From: Bacteroidales bacterium
GTDB taxonomy: Bacteria > Bacteroidota > Bacteroidia > Bacteroidales > G3-4614
Assembly (NCBI GenBank): GCA_017935575.1
Contig: JAGBHI010000085.1
Location: 1 to 49,721, forward strand
Direction: 5' to 3'
DNA length: 49,721 bases
Made by a program: the position numbers and the translations under genes. Positions 1-8,484 of the stretch are shown piece after piece. The notes under the pieces are model-generated. The model was given only the letters and a program-made list of their open reading frames with translations. It did not search any database and was not told where the DNA came from. The first letter of the stretch is position 1. Each line of letters begins with the position of its first letter.

Positions 1-1
1 A

Positions 2-2230
2 ATCTTTCTCCCTGGCGCAGCCAATAGCGGTTACTATTGGTCGAGTTCTGCCTATCCGGGCTCTACCTTCTACGCCTACTGCTTGATGTTCACTTCGGTA
101 AGCGTGAACTGTGACTACAGCCAACGCAATTACGGGCAATCTGTCCGAGCAGTTTTCGGAGAGAAACAAACTTTTACAGTATCAGTATCTGCAGGTACTG
201 GTGGTAGTGCAACTGCATCTGCTTTGGAAGTTGAGCAAGGAGGTAGTGTTACTTTAACTGCTACTCCTGAAACTGGTTACGTGTTCAAGAATTGGACATT
301 GGGTGGAGAGGTTGTTTCAACTGAAAACCCATATACTACTACAATAAATGCAAACAGCGAGTTTGTTGCAAACTTTGAAGAGGAAGAGAGTTCAGGGGAG
401 GATAATGAACCTATAATATGTACCGTTTCAGTAGGGGCTGCATCAACTGACGGAAGTGCAACTGCATCTGCCACCAGTGTTGAGCAAGGTGGTACTGTAA
501 TATTAACTGCTACTCCAAATGAGGGTTATGAGTTTAAATACTGGAAAGATTTAATGGGTGATGATGTTTTATCAACAGATAATCCGTATGTGGCAACTGT
601 AACTCAAAATACCACTTTTGAAGCATGCTTCAAACCTAAAAAATTTACTGTAACGGTATCTTCAACAGAGGGAGGAACAGCACAAACTTCATCAACCATA
701 GTTGACTATGATTGGAAAGTAACCTTAACTGCAACTCCTGATCCCGGATATAAGTTTATTGGATGGCAAGAAAATGGTGTAATGGTAGGAGATGATAGTG
801 ATCAGGTTTGGACTTTATACATTTATGAAAACCGTAAATTTACTGCCAAATTTGAGAAATTATTAGATCATGTTGGTGCTCACAATGGTTATGAGTATGT
901 TGATTTAGGATTGCCAAGTGGTACAAAATGGGCAATTTGCAATGTAGGAGCAGAAAAGTGGGATGATTTAGGTGGTTATGCTGCTTGGGGAGAGACATCT
1001 TCAAAAGATAGTTATACGGCAGAAAACTATACATACTCGGCTAATCCTGCCACTTTGCCACTGTCGGCAGATGTCGCAAATGTTTATATGGGAGGTAATT
1101 GGCGTATGCCAACAGAAGAAGAGGTACAAGAATTGATAGATTATTGCACATGGAGTCAAACTGTATCCGTTAGTAATATAGGAACGAGAGGACACCATGT
1201 AACAAGTAATATAAATGGAGTAAGTATATTTATTCCTGCTACAGGTTATACTCAAGGTTCTGTGCTTGAACCAAAGCAATATATCACTCAAATTTGGACA
1301 AGTTCAATCGACTCTGAAGATAATCAATATGCTAAATCGATGTATGTGTATGGAACCGGCACGAGGAAGGTACAATCTTCTCTTCGATATAAAGGACTTC
1401 CTATACGTGCCGTTTTAGATTTAGAAACAGTATCATTAACTGTATCGGCAACAGAGGGAGGAGTAGTAAATTCGAGATATTCAACAGTTGTTAAGGGCGA
1501 GTCTATAACCTTAGTAGCAACTCCAAAGAGCGGTTACAACTTTAAGAATTGGACATTAAATGGCACCGTTGTAAGCACCTCAAGTACCTACACCGGAACA
1601 GTAACAACAAATAGCAATTTTGTTGCCAATTTTGAACAGACTACCGAGAATGGTCATGTTTATGTGGATCTTGGTTTGAGCGTTAAATGGGCCACTTGTA
1701 ATGTAGGTGCTACTAAAGCTGAAGAGGAAGGCGATTACTTTGCATGGGGCGAGACTGAGACAAAAGAGATATATAACTGGGAAACCTACAAATGGTGTAA
1801 TGGCACATATAATTCAATGACTAAATATTGCTCTGATTCTCAATATGGCACAGTGGATAATAAAACTATTCTTGACATAGAAGATGATGCTGCAAGAGCA
1901 AATTGGGGTGGCACTTGGCGTATGCCTACAGAAGCTGAGATAGAAGAGATGGAAGAGAATTGTATAATTACAAAAACTACATTAAATGGAGTAAATGGTT
2001 GGACTATAACAAGCGAAATAAATGGAAACTCAATTTTTGTCCCAGTTAATGGTCACTACGAAGATGGTAATCTAAAACACGAAGAGTATAACTTTGCATC
2101 TACATGGTCAAGTTCTTACTATGATTATGGAAATTATAGAGCCACTACATTTAGGATTGCGTCCCACTACTTAAGTGCAAGTTTTGAATATCGTCATAAA
2201 GGTTATCCTGTCAGAGCGGTGTGTGAGTAG
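2..2230 (+). CDS. Partial FISUMP / InlB-type B-repeat surface protein
   Basis: The reading frame is open to the left edge, so the 5' end is missing; the TTG at 83 is internal. The visible 742 residues start inside a FISUMP domain (Fibrobacter succinogenes major paralogous domain; GYYWSSS and SVRAV near residues 12-50). Three InlB-like B-repeats follow (about 57-290, each with a core like VTLTATPxxGYxFxxW), then a complete FISUMP domain (about 294-475, YVDLGLPSGTKWA, NWRMPTEEE), a fourth B-repeat (about 477-547) and a last FISUMP domain (550-742, RMPTEAE, PVRAVCE). Such modules are typical of exported surface proteins in Bacteroidota. I infer an adhesin or extracellular binding role; no enzyme motif is visible. 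No T9SS tail is present at the C-terminus. The first 160 bases are visibly richer in GC than the rest of the gene. Confidence 0.85.
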   Translation: MFLPGAANSGYYWSSSAYPGSTFYAYCLMFTSVSVNCDYSQRNYGQSVRAVFGEKQTFTVSVSAGTGGSATASALEVEQGGSVTLTATPETGYVFKNWTLGGEVVSTENPYTTTINANSEFVANFEEEESSGEDNEPIICTVSVGAASTDGSATASATSVEQGGTVILTATPNEGYEFKYWKDLMGDDVLSTDNPYVATVTQNTTFEACFKPKKFTVTVSSTEGGTAQTSSTIVDYDWKVTLTATPDPGYKFIGWQENGVMVGDDSDQVWTLYIYENRKFTAKFEKLLDHVGAHNGYEYVDLGLPSGTKWAICNVGAEKWDDLGGYAAWGETSSKDSYTAENYTYSANPATLPLSADVANVYMGGNWRMPTEEEVQELIDYCTWSQTVSVSNIGTRGHHVTSNINGVSIFIPATGYTQGSVLEPKQYITQIWTSSIDSEDNQYAKSMYVYGTGTRKVQSSLRYKGLPIRAVLDLETVSLTVSATEGGVVNSRYSTVVKGESITLVATPKSGYNFKNWTLNGTVVSTSSTYTGTVTTNSNFVANFEQTTENGHVYVDLGLSVKWATCNVGATKAEEEGDYFAWGETETKEIYNWETYKWCNGTYNSMTKYCSDSQYGTVDNKTILDIEDDAARANWGGTWRMPTEAEIEEMEENCIITKTTLNGVNGWTITSEINGNSIFVPVNGHYEDGNLKHEEYNFASTWSSSYYDYGNYRATTFRIASHYLSASFEYRHKGYPVRAVCE

Positions 2231-2261
2231 AAATTAAACTTGCGTATGCAAGTTTAATTTC
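2230..2261 (+). terminator. Perfect 14-bp hairpin at the stop codon
   Basis: A perfect 14-bp inverted repeat (arms 2230-2243 and 2248-2261, loop GTAT) begins at the last base of the stop codon of the FISUMP gene. The 3' arm is T-rich, as expected for an intrinsic terminator, but there is no long separate T-run. A related hairpin followed by the same CAGTTGTTAGC sequence occurs at 41591-41627, so it is also part of a dispersed repeat. Confidence 0.6.
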
Positions 2262-2306
2262 AGTTGTTAGCAAACTAAGATTACTAGGGTTACTAGGATA
2301 ACTAAG
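2262..2306. repeat. Dispersed CTAAG/TTACTAGGG intergenic repeat, copy 1
   Basis: AGTTGTTAGC is followed by short degenerate units such as TTACTAGGGTTACTAGGA and AACTAAG. A closely similar run follows a similar hairpin at 41615-41690, and CTTAG-type units recur at 29791-29862. No coding potential is seen. The rest of the interval up to 2426 holds a terminator and another repeat, listed separately. Confidence 0.55.
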
Positions 2307-2335
2307 TTTTATTATTGGACTAATTGAAAATAGCA

Positions 2336-2363
2336 AAAGGTTTGCATTGTCGTGCAAACCTTT
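2336..2363 (-). terminator. Terminator hairpin downstream of the FKBP gene
   Basis: AAAGGTTTGCA and TGCAAACCTTT form an 11-bp perfect stem with loop TTGTCG. It lies 64 bases past the FKBP stop on the minus strand. The same stem with a different loop follows argS at 29866-29898. Confidence 0.65.
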
Positions 2364-2426
2364 GCTTATCTAAAAACTACCCGTAGGGCGGTTGAGTTTA
2401 CGAAACTGATAACTAACAACTGATAG
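2364..2426 (-). repeat. 3' composite repeat element, copy 1
   Basis: Read on the minus strand directly after the FKBP stop codon, the order is AGTTGTTAG, a CCCTACGGG mini-hairpin, then TTAGATAA, then the terminator at 2336-2363. The same order and orientation occur after argS (29899-29967) and after the second giant gene (41770-41820). Confidence 0.55.
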
Positions 2427-2828
2427 CTAATTCACCCCCAACAACTCTATTTCAAACACGAGGGTGGAGCCTCCGGGTATGTTTCCTGCACTACGCATTC
2501 CGTAGCCTTGTTCGCAGGGGATATATACTATCCAATGGTCGCCAATGGTCATTTGGGTTAGGGCTACTTGAAAGCCTACTATCAGATCACGCACTCTGAA
2601 TGCCTCGGGGCATTTGCGTTTGTAACTGTTGTCAAACTCTTTTCCGTTGATTAGAGTTCCTTTGTAATGTACGGTTACTACGTTGCCTTGTCGTGGGCGT
2701 ACATTGCTCTTACCACTCTTTATGATTTTACGCAACACACCGAGCGATATCTCTTTTACTCCCTCCTCCTCTCGCTTTGCTACAAGGAACTCGCGATTTT
2801 GTTTTATGTAATCCTCTTTTTTAGCCAT
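2427..2828 (-). CDS. FKBP-type peptidyl-prolyl cis-trans isomerase
   Basis: This 133-residue protein has a single FKBP fold at residues 44-133. The strand VTVHYKGTLINGKEFDNSY (51-69) carries the active-site Tyr55, Phe65 and Asp66. GFQVAL (85-90) has Phe where FKBP12 has Trp, and IPGGSTLVFEIELL closes the domain. There is no signal peptide or lipobox, so it should act in the cytoplasm, catalysing proline isomerisation during protein folding. The first 43 residues are charged and probably helical. Its ATG lies inside the end of the upstream TSCPD gene (8-base overlap), which implies translational coupling. It is the last gene of the operon and is followed by a hairpin terminator. Family assignment is firm; the client protein is unknown. 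Confidence 0.92.
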   Translation of the reverse strand: MAKKEDYIKQNREFLVAKREEEGVKEISLGVLRKIIKSGKSNVRPRQGNVVTVHYKGTLINGKEFDNSYKRKCPEAFRVRDLIVGFQVALTQMTIGDHWIVYIPCEQGYGMRSAGNIPGGSTLVFEIELLGVN

Positions 2829-3084
2829 TGCTCTCTTCTGCTTTTAGTTGCTCTATTGCTCGGCAAAGTTGGTCGGGGCATGAGGTTGATTTGTATCCGC
2901 AACATATTCCGTTAAGGCGCTCTATTACTTCATCGTAGGTCATTCCTTTTACCAACGATGCTATGCCTTGCAGATTACCATTGCACCCTCCATAAAAGGC
3001 TACATCTACTACTCTACCCTGCTCGCCTGTTACCTCAATTAGTTGCGAGCAGGTGCCTTTTGTCCTATACTCTACCTTTATCAT
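2821..3084 (-). CDS. TSCPD domain-containing small protein
   Basis: This 87-residue protein has the signature TSCPDQLC at 67-74 and matches the TIGR03905-type TSCPD family. Cysteines lie at 12, 34, 61, 62, 69 and 74, which suggests metal binding or redox chemistry; the function of the standalone family is not established. Related TSCPD domains occur at the C-terminus of class II ribonucleotide reductases. There is no export signal, so it is probably cytoplasmic. Its start codon shares one base with the M6 protease stop (TAATG on the minus strand) and its 3' end overlaps the FKBP gene by 8 bases, so the three genes are probably translated in coupled fashion. Confidence 0.85.
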   Translation of the reverse strand: MIKVEYRTKGTCSQLIEVTGEQGRVVDVAFYGGCNGNLQGIASLVKGMTYDEVIERLNGICCGYKSTSCPDQLCRAIEQLKAEESNG

Positions 3085-5642
3085 TACAATATAACTTTTG
3101 TAATTACAGGCTCTCCGTTTTGTGGTATTGCCACAACAACATATACTCCTTTTGCAAGCGATGAGCTATTGATTGTTGCCTCTGAAATAACAGCTTTTTG
3201 CGATGCAACCAATGTTCCACTCATTGAGAGTACTCGTATCTCGGCAAGTGGTTGTGCTGTTTTTACTACTATATTACCTGAATATGTATATATTTTTACT
3301 TCAGACTCTTCAGCAGACTCCGACTCAATACCTGATTCGCCATAATTTACAGCTACACTCTCAGAATCAGATGTTTCGCCAAACTCTCCTAATGCTCTTA
3401 CGGTGTAAGTGTGCTCTCCGTCAAGAGGTGCGTTATCAACAAACTCAGTTGTTTCGCTCTCGCCTATCTTAACGCCATCGCGATATATTGCATATCCGGT
3501 TATGGTTGTTGATACTAAGGTGGGATATACTACTATATCATCGACCTGCCACCAATATGATAAACCTATATCTCCATCGTCCCAAGCATGGAATGCTATC
3601 TTCATATTGTCTGAGGTGTGTGCTGACAAATCAATTGTTACTTGTGTATATTGATTTACTACATCACAATCGGTCATTAAGTTATATACCTGTGTCCATG
3701 ATGTTCCACCGTCAGAACTTACCTCAACGTAATAGTGATGAGGATATGTTGGTGTTTTCAGAGGTGCTGTTGATTTGCTTTGGAATGTTAATATTTTTCC
3801 GTTTGCAAATGTGGGCGAGATTAGTTTCTCATCTTGATGTTCATCTTCCCATGCACTCTTCATGTACATTGAGTAATTTCCGCTGTATGCAAGGTAATAT
3901 TTGCTACTTTCGGTCCAATACCAACCACGGTCGTTATAGTTGCTTATTGTCCAGCCGTTGGGATTGGTTGTATCTTCAAATCCTTCTGCGAGTACCGGTG
4001 TTCCCTCTTGTGGTGCTGTCCATGATAATGTAACACTTCCCTCCTCTGTTACTGCTTGCAACTCTGACGGGGGCAGTATGGTATTTGATTGTTGCGAAAT
4101 GGTCAATATCTCAGAAAGTGTGTCATCATCGGGCGATGTGAAAGTTATCTCTGTCTCACGTGATTGCGCTGCGACGTTCTCTGAAAGGGTTTCAAAGGTT
4201 ATTGTGGTTTTGCCTGCCTCGCCCTCTGTTACCGAAACAGAAAGCCACTCTGGCATTGCTGATAGTTGCCAACGAACATCACTCTCAATGGTAATTTCTG
4301 CTTTATCTCCCTTTTTACCATTAAGTGTTATACTCTCTTTTGAGAGCGATATTTGATGACCTAATGTTTCAAATGTAAATGATATTGTCTCTCCACAAGT
4401 TCCTATATTGGTAAGGGCAAATCGTGCCTCTGTGCCATCGCTATAAAATGGTTTTACATCAGCGCCTGCCCCACCGAATGTTGCGCGACCGTTATCAATT
4501 GAGAAAGCTGCATTTTCAATATATCCGTCAGCAGTTGTTGTTCCTCCCGGGCGGAAAATATATACCTCATCTAAACGAGTTGTTCCGTTGTAACTTACAT
4601 TACCGCCTGAGTATGCAGGGTTTATACGATATACCAATAATCCTGATTGTGGTAAGCCTGCATCAAATGTTCCCGCTTTTTTGCGATACTCAACTACGAA
4701 ATATTCGTCAGAGCCAATCATCTTTATTTTATATGCTATATTCTCTTTCGATGCTCCTCCTACGGGATTTAGTGTGTATGTTCCCGGCTCGGTTATCTCA
4801 GGTATATCATCAATCCAACCGCAATAGCGGTATTTGGTGTATACCGACATCTGTTGTGGCACCAAAAGGTTATCTGCCATTAAATCCCACTCTCCAACGG
4901 GATTAAGGTTGTCTGCTATATGATAGAGGTCGTATGTTCCAAGAGAGTGCGACATTTCGTGGCATATAACTCCTGTATTGAAAGGTATAGGCTCAAACGA
5001 TGCCCAACCGTTTGCATCATCAAATACCATTAAAAAGCCTACAAGTTTTTTACCTTTTATATATACGGCTTTTTCATCGGGCAATGCCAAATCGGTGCGG
5101 TGTGGCCATAAGAGATGACGGTTGCTTATCTCGCTACGTCCGCTCAATACGATACACATATTGTCTATTATGCCATCGCCGTTTGCATCAAGCACTACAT
5201 CATCGGGCAGATTTGCCGAAAGGTATGAGGCTATCTCCTTTACCAATGCCTGCTCGCGAGCCGCACGGTCAATCTCATCTTCATATCCGTTTGGAGCTAC
5301 ACTGCTCTTTTCTTTATAATAGTTACGCTCGTTCTTTGTTTCGTACGATATTATAACATCTCCTTGTGGCGCGGGGAAGAGATTACTTTTCCATTGTAAT
5401 TGTCCGTATGAGGCTTCGTAAAAATAGTTATATACCGAATTTGCTCCTGCTGCCTCATCGTTAAACATCTGATTGTATGTTGAGGCAGACATCTCAAATG
5501 ACTCGGAGTTATCTTCACCCAAAAAACGGACAAAGCATACCAAATTGCTTAACTCTCCTTTATTCTTCTCTGTGGCAGTTATGGGTAGAACTGTTACTAT
5601 ACTCATAACTGTAAGTAGTGCTAATGTGTAAATTTTTCTCAT
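3084..5642 (-). CDS. Secreted M6-family metalloprotease with BACON, FN3/adhesin and T9SS tail
   Basis: From the ATG at 5642 the product is 852 residues with a signal peptide (about 1-23, ending LPITA). The catalytic domain has the zinc motif HEMSHSLGTYD at 228-238 (His228, Glu229, His232, likely third ligand Asp238), typical of immune-inhibitor-A-like M6 peptidases. A BACON-type domain follows (about 425-515), then the first strands of a fibronectin III domain (about 527-548), an inserted cleaved-adhesin/MAM-like domain (about 550-705), the remaining FN3 strands, and a C-terminal T9SS-like sorting tail (about 775-852, SLAKGVYVVVAI). It probably degrades extracellular protein at the cell surface. 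An ATG at 5696 extends the frame but lies upstream of the likely -7 promoter element at 5685-5692, so I prefer 5642. The stop overlaps the TSCPD start by one base. Confidence 0.88.
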   Translation of the reverse strand: MRKIYTLALLTVMSIVTVLPITATEKNKGELSNLVCFVRFLGEDNSESFEMSASTYNQMFNDEAAGANSVYNYFYEASYGQLQWKSNLFPAPQGDVIISYETKNERNYYKEKSSVAPNGYEDEIDRAAREQALVKEIASYLSANLPDDVVLDANGDGIIDNMCIVLSGRSEISNRHLLWPHRTDLALPDEKAVYIKGKKLVGFLMVFDDANGWASFEPIPFNTGVICHEMSHSLGTYDLYHIADNLNPVGEWDLMADNLLVPQQMSVYTKYRYCGWIDDIPEITEPGTYTLNPVGGASKENIAYKIKMIGSDEYFVVEYRKKAGTFDAGLPQSGLLVYRINPAYSGGNVSYNGTTRLDEVYIFRPGGTTTADGYIENAAFSIDNGRATFGGAGADVKPFYSDGTEARFALTNIGTCGETISFTFETLGHQISLSKESITLNGKKGDKAEITIESDVRWQLSAMPEWLSVSVTEGEAGKTTITFETLSENVAAQSRETEITFTSPDDDTLSEILTISQQSNTILPPSELQAVTEEGSVTLSWTAPQEGTPVLAEGFEDTTNPNGWTISNYNDRGWYWTESSKYYLAYSGNYSMYMKSAWEDEHQDEKLISPTFANGKILTFQSKSTAPLKTPTYPHHYYVEVSSDGGTSWTQVYNLMTDCDVVNQYTQVTIDLSAHTSDNMKIAFHAWDDGDIGLSYWWQVDDIVVYPTLVSTTITGYAIYRDGVKIGESETTEFVDNAPLDGEHTYTVRALGEFGETSDSESVAVNYGESGIESESAEESEVKIYTYSGNIVVKTAQPLAEIRVLSMSGTLVASQKAVISEATINSSSLAKGVYVVVAIPQNGEPVITKVIL

Positions 5643-5684
5643 ATTTCTGTTACTTTTTTTATTTCTAATTAATATTTTGTGTTG

Positions 5685-5692
5685 CGAAGATA
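5685..5692 (-). promoter_or_regulatory. Putative -7 element for the M6 protease operon
   Basis: On the minus strand the sequence TATCTTCG resembles the Bacteroidota -7 element TAnnTTTG (one mismatch) and lies 43 bases before the chosen ATG. The same octamer precedes the C1B peptidase gene at 14563-14570. The divergent intergenic region 5643-5910 is AT-rich and holds this promoter and the one at 5857. Confidence 0.5.
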
Positions 5693-5856
5693 ACATAAGA
5701 AGCCATTATTACGAAATATTTTGCGTTGTTTATCTTATTTTTTATCTTATTCAATATTTTTTTAGAATTTACCTCATGTAAACAAAAAATATAGTTAATT
5801 ATGTATAATTTGAGCATATTTTGTAAATATATTATATTTAACATCTCTCTTTTTGC

Positions 5857-5864
5857 TATATTTG
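5857..5864 (+). promoter_or_regulatory. Putative -7 element for the protease-SusCD operon
   Basis: TATATTTG matches the Bacteroidota -7 consensus TAnnTTTG exactly and lies 46 bases before the ATG at 5911. A TTTA about 16 bases upstream could be a weak -33 element. Confidence 0.55.
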
Positions 5865-5910
5865 CGAATTAAATTAGTAATATTATTGACTATTTCTCAA
5901 TTTGAATACT

Positions 5911-8466
5911 ATGAAACATATATCACTATTGGCTGTTGTGTTAGCTATATTTATTTGTGTGCCTAATGCAAACGCAAAGAGGAAGAGTAAGGAGAGCAAA
6001 AATCCTTTGGAGATTGTAGTAAAGGATAGTGTTAATGCGGACTATAAAAAGGTTACAAAAGATGCTATTAAACAAGAGGGATTGTTTACTACTATATATA
6101 AAGCAAAAGAGGGTAAATTGTATTTTGAAATTCCTGATAGTGCTTTCAGTAAAGTGTATATTCTTGCCAATAGGGTTGCCGCAACAAGCAATACTAAAGA
6201 TTTTGTTGCAGGACAGATGGCTACTACTCCCCTGCTAATAAAGTTTTCTAAAGATGAGCAGAAGGTATATATGCACGAGATACAGAGCGACGAAATTGTT
6301 CCGGAGAATGACCCTGTAAAATACTCTTACGACAAAAACTTTTATGACCCCGTCATTAAAGGTTTTAAAATTGTTGCAACAAACAAAGAGAATGTGGTTA
6401 TTGATGTTACCGATTTCTTTGGAACAAACGAAAAGTGTATAAGCCCAATTAAACAAGATAATCCGTTAAGTAAACTTTTTGGAGGCAGTAACTCTCTAAA
6501 AGGAACTTTTGTTTCTGATGCATCAGGTATTATCAGCAACAAAGCATTCCCTAATAATATTGAGATAAAGAGCCGACTTTCGTTTACATTATCGTTAATG
6601 AACCAACCCTACTCGGTTATTATGCACCGCTCATTGTTTGCGCTCCCCGATGAGCCTATGAAGATGCGTTTGCAAGATAATCGCGTTGGATACTTCTATT
6701 CAGATAAAAGCATATACACAACCGACGAAGATGGCGTAAACGTTAAAACATATATTCACCGCTGGCGTTTGGAACCTAAGCCCGAAGATATGGAGCGCTA
6801 TTTTAACGGAGAGCTTGTTGAGCCCGAAAAACCTATTGTTTTTTACGTTGACAATGCTTTCCCCGAGAAGTGGAGAGGAGCAATTAAACAGGGTATAGAG
6901 GATTGGAATGTTGCTTTTGAAACAGCAGGATTTAAGAATGCCATCAAAGCTATTGACTATCCCGAAAATGACTCGACATTTGACCCCGACGATATGCGAT
7001 ACAGTTGCTTCAAATATGCAGCCACAGCAACACCAAATGCTATGGGGCCCAGCTACATCGACCCCCGTACAGGTGAGATATTGACAGGTGATGTTATTTG
7101 GTATCATAATATACTTTCGCTTCTTCATAATTGGCGATTTGTTCAAACTGCAACAGTTGACGAAAAGGTTCGCAAAAGAGTATTTGATGATGAGACAATG
7201 AATGAGTCAATCAGATATGCCGCAGCGCATGAGATTGGTCATACATTAGGTTTGATGCACAATATGGGAGCAAGCTACTCTTATCCTGTTGACTCTTTGC
7301 GTAGTGCCTCTTTTACTCAAGAGTATGGCACAACTCCAAGTATTATGGATTATGCTCGCAATAATTTTGTTGCTCAACCCGGAGATGTTGAGAAGGGAGT
7401 TAAACTTACACCTCCTAACTTAGGAGTTTATGATATTTATGCCATAAATTGGGGATACAGATTAATACCCGGTACTCAAACTCCCGACGAAGAGAAACCT
7501 ACTCTTGATAAATGGATTGCCGAGAAAGATGGAGACCCAATGTATGAGTTTGGAGCTCAACAATTTTTAGGAACTGTTGACCCAACAGACCAAACTGAGG
7601 ATTTGGGTGATAACCACATAAAAGCAAGCAATTATGGTATTGACAACCTTAAACTTCTTCTTAAAAATTTAGAGGAGTGGAACAAACGAGAGGGCGAGCG
7701 ATATGACAATATGGAAGATATGTACAAACAGGTTGTTACTCAATATACTCGCTATATCCGCCACGTTATACCTTATATAGGTGGTATAAGATATGAGGAG
7801 ATAAGACAAGGCGATGGTAAAGCAACTTCAAAACACTACATTAACAGAGCTACTCAAAAAGAGGCTATGGAGTGGTTATTGAACGAGGCTCGCACACATA
7901 GCGAGTGGCTGACTATTCCTGAATTAATCAACAAGTTGGAGATTAACCTTAATGCTAACGATAAACTTCAATCAACAATAATAACTTCTCTTATTAACTC
8001 GGCTGTTTTATACCGTATTCAAGAGGGTGGTATTGTAGATAGCAAGAACAACTATACCTTAGAGGAGTATCTTAACGATGTTACAAAAGCAATATTTATT
8101 GCACCAAAAGGAGGCAGATTGTCAGATGTTGAACAAAACTTACAAGCTACCGCCATTGACTTAATGATTAAGACTTCGGGATTACAACCCAAAAGCGGTA
8201 CAAGTTCAAAATCGCTTGCCGAAATTGAAAATGATATTGAGATGAGTGGCGTCACTTGCTCACACTGCATAAATGAGATGAAAGAGTTTGCCCGTTTCAA
8301 TTTTGGATTGCCTACTCTATCGGCAAATCAATTGGGCGCATTAATGACAGGACGACTTCAAGATGTACTTAAAATGTACAAAAACAGAAAAAATACAGCA
8401 TCCGGGACAACAAAAGATTTCTATAATTACCAAATTATAAAAATTGAACATATATTTGCGAAATAA
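5911..8466 (+). CDS. Secreted zinc metalloprotease, DUF5118/DUF5117/DUF4953 family
   Basis: The product is 851 residues with signal peptide MKHISLLAVVLAIFICVPNA (cleavage near 22). The N-terminal half matches the DUF5118/DUF5117 type found in Bacteroidota. The catalytic part has a metzincin-like motif HEIGHTLGLMH at 440-450 (His440, Glu441, His444, His450) and a downstream SIMDYA that fits a Met-turn. A CxxC (CSHC) lies near the C-terminus. It is expected to be a periplasmic or surface endopeptidase. The TTG at 5902 extends the frame by three codons, but the ATG at 5911 directly begins a good signal peptide. The SusC gene starts 18 bases downstream, so it is the first gene of a protease-importer operon. 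The substrate is unknown; peptide release for the adjacent importer is my inference. Confidence 0.88.
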   Translation: MKHISLLAVVLAIFICVPNANAKRKSKESKNPLEIVVKDSVNADYKKVTKDAIKQEGLFTTIYKAKEGKLYFEIPDSAFSKVYILANRVAATSNTKDFVAGQMATTPLLIKFSKDEQKVYMHEIQSDEIVPENDPVKYSYDKNFYDPVIKGFKIVATNKENVVIDVTDFFGTNEKCISPIKQDNPLSKLFGGSNSLKGTFVSDASGIISNKAFPNNIEIKSRLSFTLSLMNQPYSVIMHRSLFALPDEPMKMRLQDNRVGYFYSDKSIYTTDEDGVNVKTYIHRWRLEPKPEDMERYFNGELVEPEKPIVFYVDNAFPEKWRGAIKQGIEDWNVAFETAGFKNAIKAIDYPENDSTFDPDDMRYSCFKYAATATPNAMGPSYIDPRTGEILTGDVIWYHNILSLLHNWRFVQTATVDEKVRKRVFDDETMNESIRYAAAHEIGHTLGLMHNMGASYSYPVDSLRSASFTQEYGTTPSIMDYARNNFVAQPGDVEKGVKLTPPNLGVYDIYAINWGYRLIPGTQTPDEEKPTLDKWIAEKDGDPMYEFGAQQFLGTVDPTDQTEDLGDNHIKASNYGIDNLKLLLKNLEEWNKREGERYDNMEDMYKQVVTQYTRYIRHVIPYIGGIRYEEIRQGDGKATSKHYINRATQKEAMEWLLNEARTHSEWLTIPELINKLEINLNANDKLQSTIITSLINSAVLYRIQEGGIVDSKNNYTLEEYLNDVTKAIFIAPKGGRLSDVEQNLQATAIDLMIKTSGLQPKSGTSSKSLAEIENDIEMSGVTCSHCINEMKEFARFNFGLPTLSANQLGALMTGRLQDVLKMYKNRKNTASGTTKDFYNYQIIKIEHIFAK

Positions 8467-8484
8467 TTTATCAATAGATAAGTA

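Noticed and set aside
5640..5696. Longer start for the M6 protease at 5696
   Set aside because: The extra 18 residues are charged and precede a normal signal peptide, and the likely promoter element lies inside them.
6700..7146. 148-codon open frame antisense to the DUF5117 protease
   Set aside because: Composition is that of a shadow frame; no motif or promoter supports it.
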